From Streptomyces xylophagus (GTDB taxonomy: Bacteria > Actinomycetota > Actinomycetes > Streptomycetales > Streptomycetaceae): DNA of 64,000 nucleotides. The number at the start of each line of letters is the position of its first letter. Position 1 is the first letter of the stretch. The stretch covers positions 1 through 64,000 of the forward strand of contig NZ_JNWO01000020.1 of NCBI RefSeq assembly GCF_000716435.1. Direction: 5' to 3'. Positions 33,375 through 41,469 of this stretch are shown in pieces. Below the pieces are notes generated by a model. It was given only the letters and a program-made list of their open reading frames with translations. It did no database searches and was not told the origin of the DNA. A program made the position numbers and the translations under genes.

Positions 33375-35465
33375 ATGCCCCCGGACCGGCCCGACCGCTG
33401 GCAGCAACACACCATCACCTTCGCGGACCGCGAGAGCGCTCAGCGAGCCATCGGCGAACATCTCGCCCCGGTGCTGCTCGCGGCTGAAGCGGACGGTCAT
33501 CTCACCCGCTGGTGGTTCATGAACAAGCGGCCCTGGCCACTGCGATACGTCGCCGACCGGCCCTCCCTCATCGTCGAAGCGCTGCTGAGTGACCTGGTCG
33601 ACGACGGCACGGTCGTGTCGTGGCTGCCCTCCGTCTACGAACCCGAGAACGACGCCTTCGGCGGGCCAGAGGCAATGGACATCGCCCACGACCTGTTCCA
33701 CCAAGACAGCCGCCACCTGCTCACCTACCAACCCGGCCCGGAGCATCTGGGCCGCCGGGAAACCACCGTGCTACTGGCGAGCGCGATGATGCGGGCGGCC
33801 GGTCTGGACTGGTTCGAACAGGGTGACGTGTGGGCGAAGGTCGCCGCTCTCCGGCCAGCCGCCACCCCTCCGCCCCTCGGACGGGTAGCCGAACTGGTGC
33901 CCGCGATGCGGAAGTTGATGACCGCCGAAGCCCACGGACTGTGCTGCCCCAACGGCCCGCTCGCAGGGCACGACGACTGGGTGTCCGCCTTCGAGAGGGC
34001 AGGCGCCGCACTCGCTTGCCTCGCCGTGAACGCCGGGCTCACCCGCGGCCTGCGAGCCGTCATCGCCCACCACGTGATCTTCCACGCCAACCGCGCCGGT
34101 CTCCTCCGGGACGAGCAGAGCGCACTGTCCAACAGCGCACGAGAGGTAGTCATGGGAACGAGTGACAACACCGCGTCGACCGACGCGGCAAACGCCGGCG
34201 TCGATAGCGTCAGCGCGGTGAACACCGACACGATCGCCACCCCCGCGGCGGACGCCGAACGCCTCCGCAACGTCCTGGTCGACCAGCTTCGCGCGGACGG
34301 TCACGCCCGCACGCCCGCCGTCGAGACCGCGTTGCGGACCGTGCCCCGCCACGTGTTCGTGCCCGACGCGTCACTCGAAGACGCCTATGCCAACGCACCG
34401 GTGCACATCAAGTACGACACCGACGGCACATCGATCTCCTGCGCCTCCCAACCGAGCATCGTCGCTCTCATGCTCGACCAGTTCGACGTCCAACCCGGTC
34501 AGCGCATCCTCGAACTCGGTGCCGGCACCGGCTACAACGCCGGACTGCTCGCCCACTTGGTCGGCGAGAGCGGACACGTGACCACCCTCGACGTAGACGA
34601 CGACCTCGTGGACGGCGCCCGCGCACACCTCGCCGCCGCCGGGATCACCAACGCCGAGGCCGTAACCCGCGACGGAGCACTCGGCTACGCCGAGGGAGCA
34701 CCGTACGACCGGATCATCGCCACCGTCGGCGCACACGGCGTACCGCACGCCTGGCTGCGGCAACTCGCCCCCGGCGGACGGCTCCTCGTCCCCCAGCGGC
34801 TCAAGGGCACGGTCTCCCGCTCCATCGCCTACGAGCAGCGCGACGGCCGCTGGATCTCCCTCGGCAGCGAGATGAACACCTTCATGCCACTCAGGCGAGG
34901 CATCGCCGACGACGATCGCCGAACCGTCCCCCTCAGCTCGGACGGGGCTGTACGGCTCCAGGCCCCAGCCGGGCAGAACATCGACGCCGACGCGCTCGCC
35001 AGTGTCCTGGACCAGCCGCGCACCGAGGAATGGACCGGCATGACGGTCCAGGCCATGGAGTCACCGGAGTGGATGGAACTGTTCGTCACCTGCGCCCTCC
35101 CCTCCGGCCTGATCCGGATGCTGTTCCCCCAGAACGCCAAGGGCGGCCTGCTCACCGAGGACCCCTACCCGTCCTCGACCGCCGTCGTGGACAAGGGCGC
35201 CGTCACCTACCTGGCGCGGCGCCCGTCGAAGGAGAAGACCCCCGAAGGCGGCAAGCTCTGGGAGTTCGGGGTCATCGGCCACGGTCCCGGCAGCGACGAA
35301 CTGGCCGCGAAGGTCGCCGACGCCGTCCGCACCTGGGACCGCGAATACCGGGGCCGCGAGGCCACGTTCGCGATCCAGCCACTCGACGCCCCCGCCATCG
35401 AGCGGCGCCCCGGCCTCTTCGCTCTCGACACCCCGCTGAACCGCATCGTCGTCGACTGGCGGTGA
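33375..35465 (+). CDS. Fused SpaB_C/thiopeptide-type domain and L-isoaspartate methyltransferase (FxLD system)
   Basis: This 696-residue protein has two parts. Residues 1-255 resemble the thiopeptide-type/SpaB_C domain (RWWFMNKRPWPLRYV, DLFHQDSRHLLTY), a second copy of the LanB elimination-type domain. Residues about 290-520 are a protein-L-isoaspartate O-methyltransferase-like domain with SAM motif I LELGAGTGYNAGLL and the PCMT signature VPRHVFVP. A further 170-residue tail follows. In related lanthipeptides such an enzyme methylates Asp and drives it through succinimide to isoAsp. ATG 33375 follows AAGGA. An internal ATG at 34152 with GAGAGG upstream marks the junction. Confidence 0.88.
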   Translation: MPPDRPDRWQQHTITFADRESAQRAIGEHLAPVLLAAEADGHLTRWWFMNKRPWPLRYVADRPSLIVEALLSDLVDDGTVVSWLPSVYEPENDAFGGPEAMDIAHDLFHQDSRHLLTYQPGPEHLGRRETTVLLASAMMRAAGLDWFEQGDVWAKVAALRPAATPPPLGRVAELVPAMRKLMTAEAHGLCCPNGPLAGHDDWVSAFERAGAALACLAVNAGLTRGLRAVIAHHVIFHANRAGLLRDEQSALSNSAREVVMGTSDNTASTDAANAGVDSVSAVNTDTIATPAADAERLRNVLVDQLRADGHARTPAVETALRTVPRHVFVPDASLEDAYANAPVHIKYDTDGTSISCASQPSIVALMLDQFDVQPGQRILELGAGTGYNAGLLAHLVGESGHVTTLDVDDDLVDGARAHLAAAGITNAEAVTRDGALGYAEGAPYDRIIATVGAHGVPHAWLRQLAPGGRLLVPQRLKGTVSRSIAYEQRDGRWISLGSEMNTFMPLRRGIADDDRRTVPLSSDGAVRLQAPAGQNIDADALASVLDQPRTEEWTGMTVQAMESPEWMELFVTCALPSGLIRMLFPQNAKGGLLTEDPYPSSTAVVDKGAVTYLARRPSKEKTPEGGKLWEFGVIGHGPGSDELAAKVADAVRTWDREYRGREATFAIQPLDAPAIERRPGLFALDTPLNRIVVDWR

Positions 35466-35558
35466 CGCCCGGCACGTACAGGAAGGTGGCCGTCGGCGTA
35501 CGGCTGGCGGGCACCGCTTCCTCACCAGAGTTCCCACGACTCACGCTCGGGGGAGTCC

Positions 35559-36692
35559 ATGGACCCGCACGGCCCCATAGCCCAGCACTTCCCACTCGTC
35601 GCCCGATTCCGGCCCGCCTGCCTGCCCCTGCCTCAGCGCGTACGCGCGCTCGCCGACCTGGCCGACACCGCGGTGAAGAAGACCGACCAGGGCCTCGCAT
35701 CCGCTGTCTACAACCAGGCCGCGCTCATCGCCTCCGACCTCGGCCTCCCCGACCTCGCACGCGAGATGTGCCACCAGCACGCCGCCGCCTACCTCGATGC
35801 CTGCCCGCTGCCCGGCATGAGTGCGATCCGAGGACTGGAACCGGTCGTCAACCTCGCCCGCCTCCAGATCCGCGCCGGCCACGGCGACGTCGGACGTCGA
35901 CGACTGCTCGACCTGTACAAGACCGTCGAGGCGGGCGCAGCGGCTCGGTTCGAGGGCATCGCGGTACCGGCGGAGCTCACCGCGACCGCCGACGACCGCC
36001 ACGAGGTCCGGGCGTGGCTGTGGCGTGTGCTCCTCGCTGACGGCACACGCACTTTCACCGCGGAGGGACGTTGGGCCGAGGCTCTGACACACATCGAAGC
36101 TCACCGTGGCGTAGGCAAGCGGATGCTCGACGGGCGCCAAGTCGCCGTACTGGCCGCCCTCGTTGAGGGTGACACGACACGAGCCACCGCTCTCCTCGCC
36201 CCCACAATGCCTGGCGATCCTTGGGAGCAAGCCGTCACGGGATGCCTATCCGTCCTGTGCCGCCGAGAGGCCGGGCAACCGTTCGACGGCCATCTGGCGA
36301 GCTTGGTCACGACCTACTCCGAGCGGAAGAGCGAACCCGGGATGACCGTCTTCGACACCCGGCTCGGACTCACCGTCCTCGACGCGATCGATTTCGCCGA
36401 TGTCCCCGCCGCACACCGCATCGTCGAGGATCTCCACCGCAGGACGGCAGACGCCGAAGACGGTTACGCGGCTCGCGAGAACCTGGCACACCCTCTGTTC
36501 ACGACGCTCGCCACGGAACGGCAAGTACAGGACTGCCGTGCGCTTGTAAGCGCGTGTGGCCTCGGCGCGGGCATCCTCCCAAAGGAGCTTCAAGGAGAAC
36601 TGACGGCTGCTCTGCGAGCCAGCGACAGGGTGATCCGGCGAAGCCTCGGGCATCCTTCCGAACCCGGACCCAAATCCCCTGCACAGAGATAA
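35559..36692 (+). CDS. Uncharacterised helical/TPR-like protein of the lanthipeptide locus
   Basis: This 377-residue, mostly helical protein has repeat-like segments that resemble TPRs (LADLADTAVKKTDQGLASAV, NQAALIASDLGLPDLAREMC, VNLARLQIRAGHGDVGRRRL). It has no signal peptide or membrane segment. ATG 35559 has GGGGGAG 4 bases upstream. It lies 93 bases after the methyltransferase on the same strand and probably belongs to the cluster. Its role is unknown; a scaffold or regulatory partner of the HTH/TPR protein at 26.6 kb is possible. Confidence 0.75.
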   Translation: MDPHGPIAQHFPLVARFRPACLPLPQRVRALADLADTAVKKTDQGLASAVYNQAALIASDLGLPDLAREMCHQHAAAYLDACPLPGMSAIRGLEPVVNLARLQIRAGHGDVGRRRLLDLYKTVEAGAAARFEGIAVPAELTATADDRHEVRAWLWRVLLADGTRTFTAEGRWAEALTHIEAHRGVGKRMLDGRQVAVLAALVEGDTTRATALLAPTMPGDPWEQAVTGCLSVLCRREAGQPFDGHLASLVTTYSERKSEPGMTVFDTRLGLTVLDAIDFADVPAAHRIVEDLHRRTADAEDGYAARENLAHPLFTTLATERQVQDCRALVSACGLGAGILPKELQGELTAALRASDRVIRRSLGHPSEPGPKSPAQR

Positions 36693-36893
36693 CCGTTCCT
36701 CTTGCGCAGCTTTCGCCTCCCCTCCCACCGGCGCCAAAGTCGGCGAGACGGCGGCCTGTTGGAGCTGGGACTCGCAAGACTGGCGGCTCCCGCTTGATGG
36801 CCGGAATGCCGCTCTTGCGAAGACTCGAGTGCATATCAGTACAGGGCTGGCGGGCAGAGTCGCCCAATACACCAGCCGTTGGGGGGAAGCTGG

Positions 36894-37421
36894 ATGTCAC
36901 TGGACTGGGCAACAACCATCACCACTCTGGGCGGGGTGGCCGCCGCCTTGATCGGTGTGGTGGCCGGCTCACTGCTCACAAGCCGCAGCGAACGCACGCA
37001 TTGGGCACGTGACAAGCAGATCGCCGCCTGCTCGGCGATCGTTGCCGAGTCCACCCGAATCCAACTCGCTCTGCGTCGCGCCTGGAAACACGGCGATCCC
37101 GTGGACTGGGTGCCGTGGAACGTGGCCTTGGGAACGATCTGGCTGGTCGGCAGTCCCGCAGTCGTCGACGCCGCAGCGCGGGTCGACGAAGTGTTCTGGG
37201 ATTGCAGCGATCAGTTCATCCGGCAGGTCGCACCCGATGAACAGTCCTGGGGTCAGGCGCGCGACCGAATGGAAACCGCGCGGCTCCACTTCATCAACAT
37301 CGCCCGCCTTCATATCGATCCCCAGCGGTCACGGCTCACCCAGGTGCCCGTCAGTCGACCGCCCCAGCCACGCCTTGCCGACCCGGAACCAGAAGGGGCC
37401 AGGGCACCCGACGCCGCATAA
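36894..37421 (+). CDS. Hypothetical single-span membrane protein
   Basis: This 175-residue protein has one N-terminal membrane helix (TTLGGVAAALIGVVAGSLLT, about residues 9-28) followed by a cytoplasmic helical domain of about 110 residues and a Pro-rich tail. ATG 36894 (MSLDWATT) has GGGGGGAAG 4 bases upstream, so the start is firm. Similar small membrane proteins are common in actinomycetes and are uncharacterised. It is followed by a two-way terminator. Confidence 0.75.
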   Translation: MSLDWATTITTLGGVAAALIGVVAGSLLTSRSERTHWARDKQIAACSAIVAESTRIQLALRRAWKHGDPVDWVPWNVALGTIWLVGSPAVVDAAARVDEVFWDCSDQFIRQVAPDEQSWGQARDRMETARLHFINIARLHIDPQRSRLTQVPVSRPPQPRLADPEPEGARAPDAA

Positions 37422-37494
37422 CACCGAACCGCCGGACCAACACGCCCCAAGGCCAACTGATCCAGACAGCTCCTCCTCCACCCATGAGGAGAGA

Positions 37495-37522
37495 GCCCCG
37501 GTCGGCTCGCAGCGACCGGGGC
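37495..37522. terminator. Bidirectional terminator
   Basis: A perfect 10-bp stem (GCCCCGGTCG / CGACCGGGGC) with an 8-base loop lies between the convergent membrane-protein gene and the small hypothetical gene. Confidence 0.8.
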
Positions 37523-37532
37523 CCGGCGCGCG

Positions 37533-37781
37533 TCAGCTCTGCGCGTCGTCCCGTGAGAAGCGGACCTCGCGCTTCTCGATCCACCGGTACGACCAGTGCA
37601 TCTCAGCCGTGATGGTCTTGATGCTTCCCTCAGGAAACTCCTTCGTGGCTGCCTCCAGCGCCGCATCGACAGCCGCGTTGTAGGCCGCCTTGATCCGGGC
37701 CTCACCCACCGTGGAATTGGGGGTCTGGAGGTCGAAGTCGAGTGTGATCGTCAGACGCTTCGGCGCGGGGTCCTGTGCCAT
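37533..37781 (-). CDS. Small hypothetical protein
   Basis: This 82-residue protein starts MAQDPAPKRLTITLDFD and has no recognised domain, signal peptide or membrane helix. Its predicted alternation of a strand (RLTITLDFDL), a helix (EARIKAAYNAAVDAALEAAT) and further strands suggests a small alpha/beta fold. Codon use is typical of the genome, so it looks real. Confidence 0.65.
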   Translation of the reverse strand: MAQDPAPKRLTITLDFDLQTPNSTVGEARIKAAYNAAVDAALEAATKEFPEGSIKTITAEMHWSYRWIEKREVRFSRDDAQS

Positions 37782-37845
37782 GGGTGCCTCCCCTGGTGAC
37801 GTACGGGATCGTCAGTATGGGGGGCGAAGTCCATGGCGAGGCACC

Positions 37846-39000
37846 TCAATCCATCGTCGCCCCAATAACCGTAGACCCCGTAGTCAGAAACGTCGTCACC
37901 GGCAGCGTGCCGCTCGACGCACGCGCCCCGTATGCCGTCGTCGCATCCACGGACTTGAAGGACGGAGTCGTGATCCCGCCATCCCAGTTGTTCGCCGCGG
38001 ACACCGTCCTCGAACCCAGCTTGTCCAGGCCCCCCTTGTTGGCGACAGCCAGGTTGCGGGCAAGGCGGGACTTGCTGGTCTCGAAGAAGAAGCCAGCTGC
38101 CGCGTTCGCGTACGCGGTGTTGCGGTTGAGGATGATCGCGCCGGTGTTGGAGTTCTCGGTGAAGCCGTTGAGGCTGTTGTCCCAGGCGGCGTTGTCGTTG
38201 ACGACGTGCGCGACCGCGACGCCTCCGCCGCCGAGCTTGAAGCCGTTGCCGTTGCCCTCGAAGGCGGAGTCATTCCAGCGGTTCTTGCCGTTGCCGAACG
38301 CCCAGGAGTGCTCGATGGTGACCGGCGAGGAGAACTGCCACAGGTCGAGGCCGTCGTCCGAGTTGTTGTAGAGGCGGGCGCCGGTGATCTTGTTGCCGGT
38401 GCCGGAGCCGAACTTGATGGCGATGCCGTCGGCGTTCTGGCCGTGTCCGGCGGCGTCGTAGTTACCGTAACTGTCCAGGTTCTGCACGAGGTTGTTGGTC
38501 GTGCCGTCGCCGCGCAGGGTGAAGCCGGAGTCGCCGTTGTTCGCCGTGACCAGGTTCTTGAAGATGCCGCCGACCGACGACGTGGCTACGAAGCCCTGCG
38601 CCGGGGAGTTCTGGAAGGTGAGGTTCTGGACGGTCCAGTAGTCGCCGTAGATCCCGGCCAGCCACTGGCCCGCGGGCAGCTTGGAGCCGTCGATCTTCAC
38701 CTTCTCCGTGCCGTATGCCTCCAGCGTGATGCGGGCCGAACTCGTGCCGTCCGCCGTGGACTTGAGAGTCGCGGCCGGGGTGTAGGTGCCCGCCCTGACC
38801 TGGATGACCGTCCCCGCCGTGGCGTTCGCGACGGCCGACTCGAGCTGGGCGGTGGTGGACACGGTGACCGTCGACGAAGCGGCTTGTGCGCCACCGCTGT
38901 TGAGGCCGAGGTAGACGCCGCCCGCCCCTGCGGCGACGGCCACCGCGGCGGCGATCGAGAGGGTGCGGGTCCTGCGGTGGCGTCCGGTGCTCGTACGCAC
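37846..39000 (-). CDS. Secreted pectate lyase (PL9-like, parallel beta-helix)
   Basis: This exported protein of 384 residues has a signal segment (TRTLSIAAAVAVAAGAGGVY) and a right-handed parallel beta-helix. PL9 features are NADGIAIKFGSGTGNKITGA, LYNNSDDGLDLW and a repeated G-x-N ladder. It should cleave homogalacturonan by Ca-dependent beta-elimination. GTG 39000 follows GGAAAGGAA, preferred over the long upstream extension in the ORF. A hairpin lies in its leader. It is a close paralogue of the gene at 47665; both end with nearly the same 20 residues. Divergent from a GH43. Confidence 0.88.
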   Translation of the reverse strand: MRTSTGRHRRTRTLSIAAAVAVAAGAGGVYLGLNSGGAQAASSTVTVSTTAQLESAVANATAGTVIQVRAGTYTPAATLKSTADGTSSARITLEAYGTEKVKIDGSKLPAGQWLAGIYGDYWTVQNLTFQNSPAQGFVATSSVGGIFKNLVTANNGDSGFTLRGDGTTNNLVQNLDSYGNYDAAGHGQNADGIAIKFGSGTGNKITGARLYNNSDDGLDLWQFSSPVTIEHSWAFGNGKNRWNDSAFEGNGNGFKLGGGGVAVAHVVNDNAAWDNSLNGFTENSNTGAIILNRNTAYANAAAGFFFETSKSRLARNLAVANKGGLDKLGSRTVSAANNWDGGITTPSFKSVDATTAYGARASSGTLPVTTFLTTGSTVIGATMD

Positions 39001-39031
39001 GGCGTTGGTTCCTTTCCTGGAGGACGAGGAC

Positions 39032-39065
39032 GAAACGGGCCGGAGGGGCCGCCCCGGCCCGTTTC
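39032..39065 (-). promoter_or_regulatory. Stable hairpin in the leader of the pectate lyase gene
   Basis: A perfect 12-bp stem (GAAACGGGCCGG / CCGGCCCGTTTC) with a 10-base loop lies 32-65 bases upstream of the GTG start at 39000. It is too close to the start to be a terminator of an upstream gene on that strand. It could control translation or attenuation, or block plus-strand read-through. Confidence 0.45.
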
Positions 39066-39120
39066 TGAGTCCTGGTCGCCGCCGTGACCGGAAAGGTTGC
39101 CACGGCACCGGGAGGAGAAC

Positions 39121-39131
39121 CGAAACTTTCG
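39121..39131. promoter_or_regulatory. CGAAACTTTCG operator-like palindrome
   Basis: CGAAA-C-TTTCG is a perfect 5-bp inverted repeat around one base. The same motif is known upstream of Streptomyces xylanase genes as a regulator binding site. It lies between the divergent pectate lyase and GH43 genes. Confidence 0.55.
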
Positions 39132-39236
39132 ATCAGCCCGGCCCCACCCGCACCGATTGACGCACCGCACCCCACTGGTGACACTCCGAAGCCACAGCCA
39201 TTCAACAGAATCCCCCACACCCCCACAGGATGTGCC

Positions 39237-41453
39237 ATGCGACCCCGCACCGCCCGCACCCTCCTGCTCCCCTTCCTGGCCCTTCTCCTCAGCCTGCTCG
39301 CCGCCCCGCCCAGTACCGCGCACTCAGGAGCACCGCCCGTGACCCACCCCAAGTACGCCGGCTACCTCTTCGCCTACTTCACCGGCGAGGGCACCGCCGA
39401 CGGCGAGCAGATCCGCTACGCCCTCAGCCGTGGCAACGATCCCCTGCACTGGCGGGAGTTGAACCAGGGCAAGCCGGTCCTGACGTCGACGATCGGCGAG
39501 AAGGGGCTGCGCGACCCGTTCGTGATCCGCTCGCCGAAGGGCGACAAGTTCTATCTGATCGCCACCGACCTGCGGATGTACCGCAACAGCAGCGGGAGTT
39601 GGGACGACGTCCAGCGGCACGGCAGCAGGTCCGTGATGATCTGGGAGTCGACCGATCTGGTCCACTGGACCGACCAGCGACTGGTGAAGGTGGCCCCGGA
39701 CAACGCGGGCAACACCTGGGCGCCGGAGGCCTATTGGGACGACTCACTCGGTGAGTACGTCGTCTTCTGGGCGTCGAAGCTGTACGCCGACGACGACCCC
39801 GACCACACCGGCTCGACGTACAACCGCATGATGTACGCGACGACGAAGGACTTCCGCACCTTCAGCGACCCGAAGGTCTGGGACGACCCCGGCTACTCGG
39901 TGATCGACTCAACCGTCGTGAAGTACAAGGACACTTACTACCGCTACACCAAGGACGAACGCGACCCGTCCTCCAGCTCCCCCTGCTCGAAGTTCATCAC
40001 CGGCGAGAAGTCGAGCTCGCTGACCTCCACGTCGTACGACTTCGTCTCGGAGTGCATCGGGAACGGTGCGATCCAACGCGGCGAAGGACCGACGGTGTTC
40101 AAGTCCAACACCGAGAAGAAGTGGTACCTGTTCGTCGACGAGTACGGGCTGCGCGGCTACGTCCCCTTCGAGACGACCGATCTCGACTCCGGGCGATGGA
40201 CCCCGTCCACGGACTACCAACTCCCGGCAAGTCCCCGGCACGGCACGGTACTTCCGGTGACACAGGCCGAGTACGACCGGCTGCTCGCCGCGTATCCGGC
40301 GGCCGCGACGTCGGTCGTGGACGCTACGGCGCACGGGCAGAAGGGGTACGCGATCGTCACGGAGGCCTCGTCGAAGGTCGTGCTACCCATGCAACCCGCC
40401 TCAGATCTGCGGCACTTGGCGCCGTCGCTGGCGATCGGCTCTGGTGCCTCGGTGAGTCCGCCCTCCGGTACCCGCCGGGACTTCCGCGCGCCGCAGACGT
40501 ACACGGTCACGGCCGCGGACGGGACCAGCCGCACCTGGACGGTGGAGGCGGTGCCGACGCGAAGTCCCGTGCTGCCAGGGCTGACCGCCGACCCCGACGT
40601 GCACTATCTCGACGGCCAGTACTGGATCTACCCGACGAGCGACGGCTACGCGAACTGGGGCGGGACGAGCTTCAAGGCGTACTCCTCAAGGGACTTGGTC
40701 CACTGGCAGGACCACGGAGTCATCCTCTACCTGGGCCCTGACGTCTCCTGGGCCGACAAGAACGCGTGGGCGCCGGCGGTCGCGGAGCGCGACGGGAAGT
40801 ACTACTTCTACTTCTGTGCCGAGCAGCAGATCGGGGTCGCGGTGGCGGACTCGCCCGCGGGCCCCTTCAAGGACGCGCTGGGCCAACCCCTCGTAGAGAA
40901 AGGGGCGTTGGCGGGCCAGATGATCGACCCGGCCGTCTTCACGGACGATGATGGGCAGTCGTATCTCTACTGGGGCAACGGGCACGCGTACGTCGTGCCG
41001 TTGAACGACGACATGACGTCGTACGACGCGACGAAGGTGAAGGACATCACGGCGGGCGACTTCCGTGAAGGGTCCTTCGTGGTGAAGCGGCGGGGCACGT
41101 ACTACTTCATGTGGTCCGAGGACGACACCCGCAGCGAGAACTACCACGTGGCCTACGCGACGGGACCGTCCCCGCTCGGTCCGTGGACCGAGCGGGGCAC
41201 GATTCTGTCCAAGAACCCCGAGTACGGCATCCTGGGCACCGGCCACCACTCCGTGGTGAACGCTCCGGGGACCGACGACTGGTACGTCGTCTACCACCGG
41301 TTCGCCCTGAACGGGCCCGGAAAACCTGGTGGGGACGGCACGCACCGGGAGACCACGATCGACCGCCTACGGTTCGCGGCGGACGGGACGATCCGGCCGG
41401 TGGTGCCCACCCTCGGGTCGATCAGCCCCGTACGGACTGCCCATACGGACTAG
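39237..41453 (+). CDS. Secreted tandem-domain family 43 glycoside hydrolase
   Basis: This secreted protein of 738 residues has a signal peptide (RTLLLPFLALLLSLLAAP) and two GH43-type beta-propellers. The first (about 35-330) includes GLRDPFVIRSPKGDKFYLIA and ESTDLVHWTDQRLVKV. A linker region with an Ig-like segment follows. The second (about 440-735) includes LTADPDVHYLDGQYWIYPT, RDLVHWQDHG and MIDPAVFTDDDGQSYLYWGN. It probably removes arabinose or acts on arabinan side chains of pectin. ATG 39237 follows an AGGA. The CGAAACTTTCG box is 106 bases upstream. Confidence 0.87.
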   Translation: MRPRTARTLLLPFLALLLSLLAAPPSTAHSGAPPVTHPKYAGYLFAYFTGEGTADGEQIRYALSRGNDPLHWRELNQGKPVLTSTIGEKGLRDPFVIRSPKGDKFYLIATDLRMYRNSSGSWDDVQRHGSRSVMIWESTDLVHWTDQRLVKVAPDNAGNTWAPEAYWDDSLGEYVVFWASKLYADDDPDHTGSTYNRMMYATTKDFRTFSDPKVWDDPGYSVIDSTVVKYKDTYYRYTKDERDPSSSSPCSKFITGEKSSSLTSTSYDFVSECIGNGAIQRGEGPTVFKSNTEKKWYLFVDEYGLRGYVPFETTDLDSGRWTPSTDYQLPASPRHGTVLPVTQAEYDRLLAAYPAAATSVVDATAHGQKGYAIVTEASSKVVLPMQPASDLRHLAPSLAIGSGASVSPPSGTRRDFRAPQTYTVTAADGTSRTWTVEAVPTRSPVLPGLTADPDVHYLDGQYWIYPTSDGYANWGGTSFKAYSSRDLVHWQDHGVILYLGPDVSWADKNAWAPAVAERDGKYYFYFCAEQQIGVAVADSPAGPFKDALGQPLVEKGALAGQMIDPAVFTDDDGQSYLYWGNGHAYVVPLNDDMTSYDATKVKDITAGDFREGSFVVKRRGTYYFMWSEDDTRSENYHVAYATGPSPLGPWTERGTILSKNPEYGILGTGHHSVVNAPGTDDWYVVYHRFALNGPGKPGGDGTHRETTIDRLRFAADGTIRPVVPTLGSISPVRTAHTD

Positions 41454-41469
41454 CCGTACGGACTAGCTG
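41431..41469. repeat. Three 13-bp tandem units covering two stop codons
   Basis: TACGGACT recurs at 41431, 41444 and 41457 with period 13. The second unit carries the TAG stop of the GH43 gene; the third carries the stop of the convergent phosphatase gene. Confidence 0.8.
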
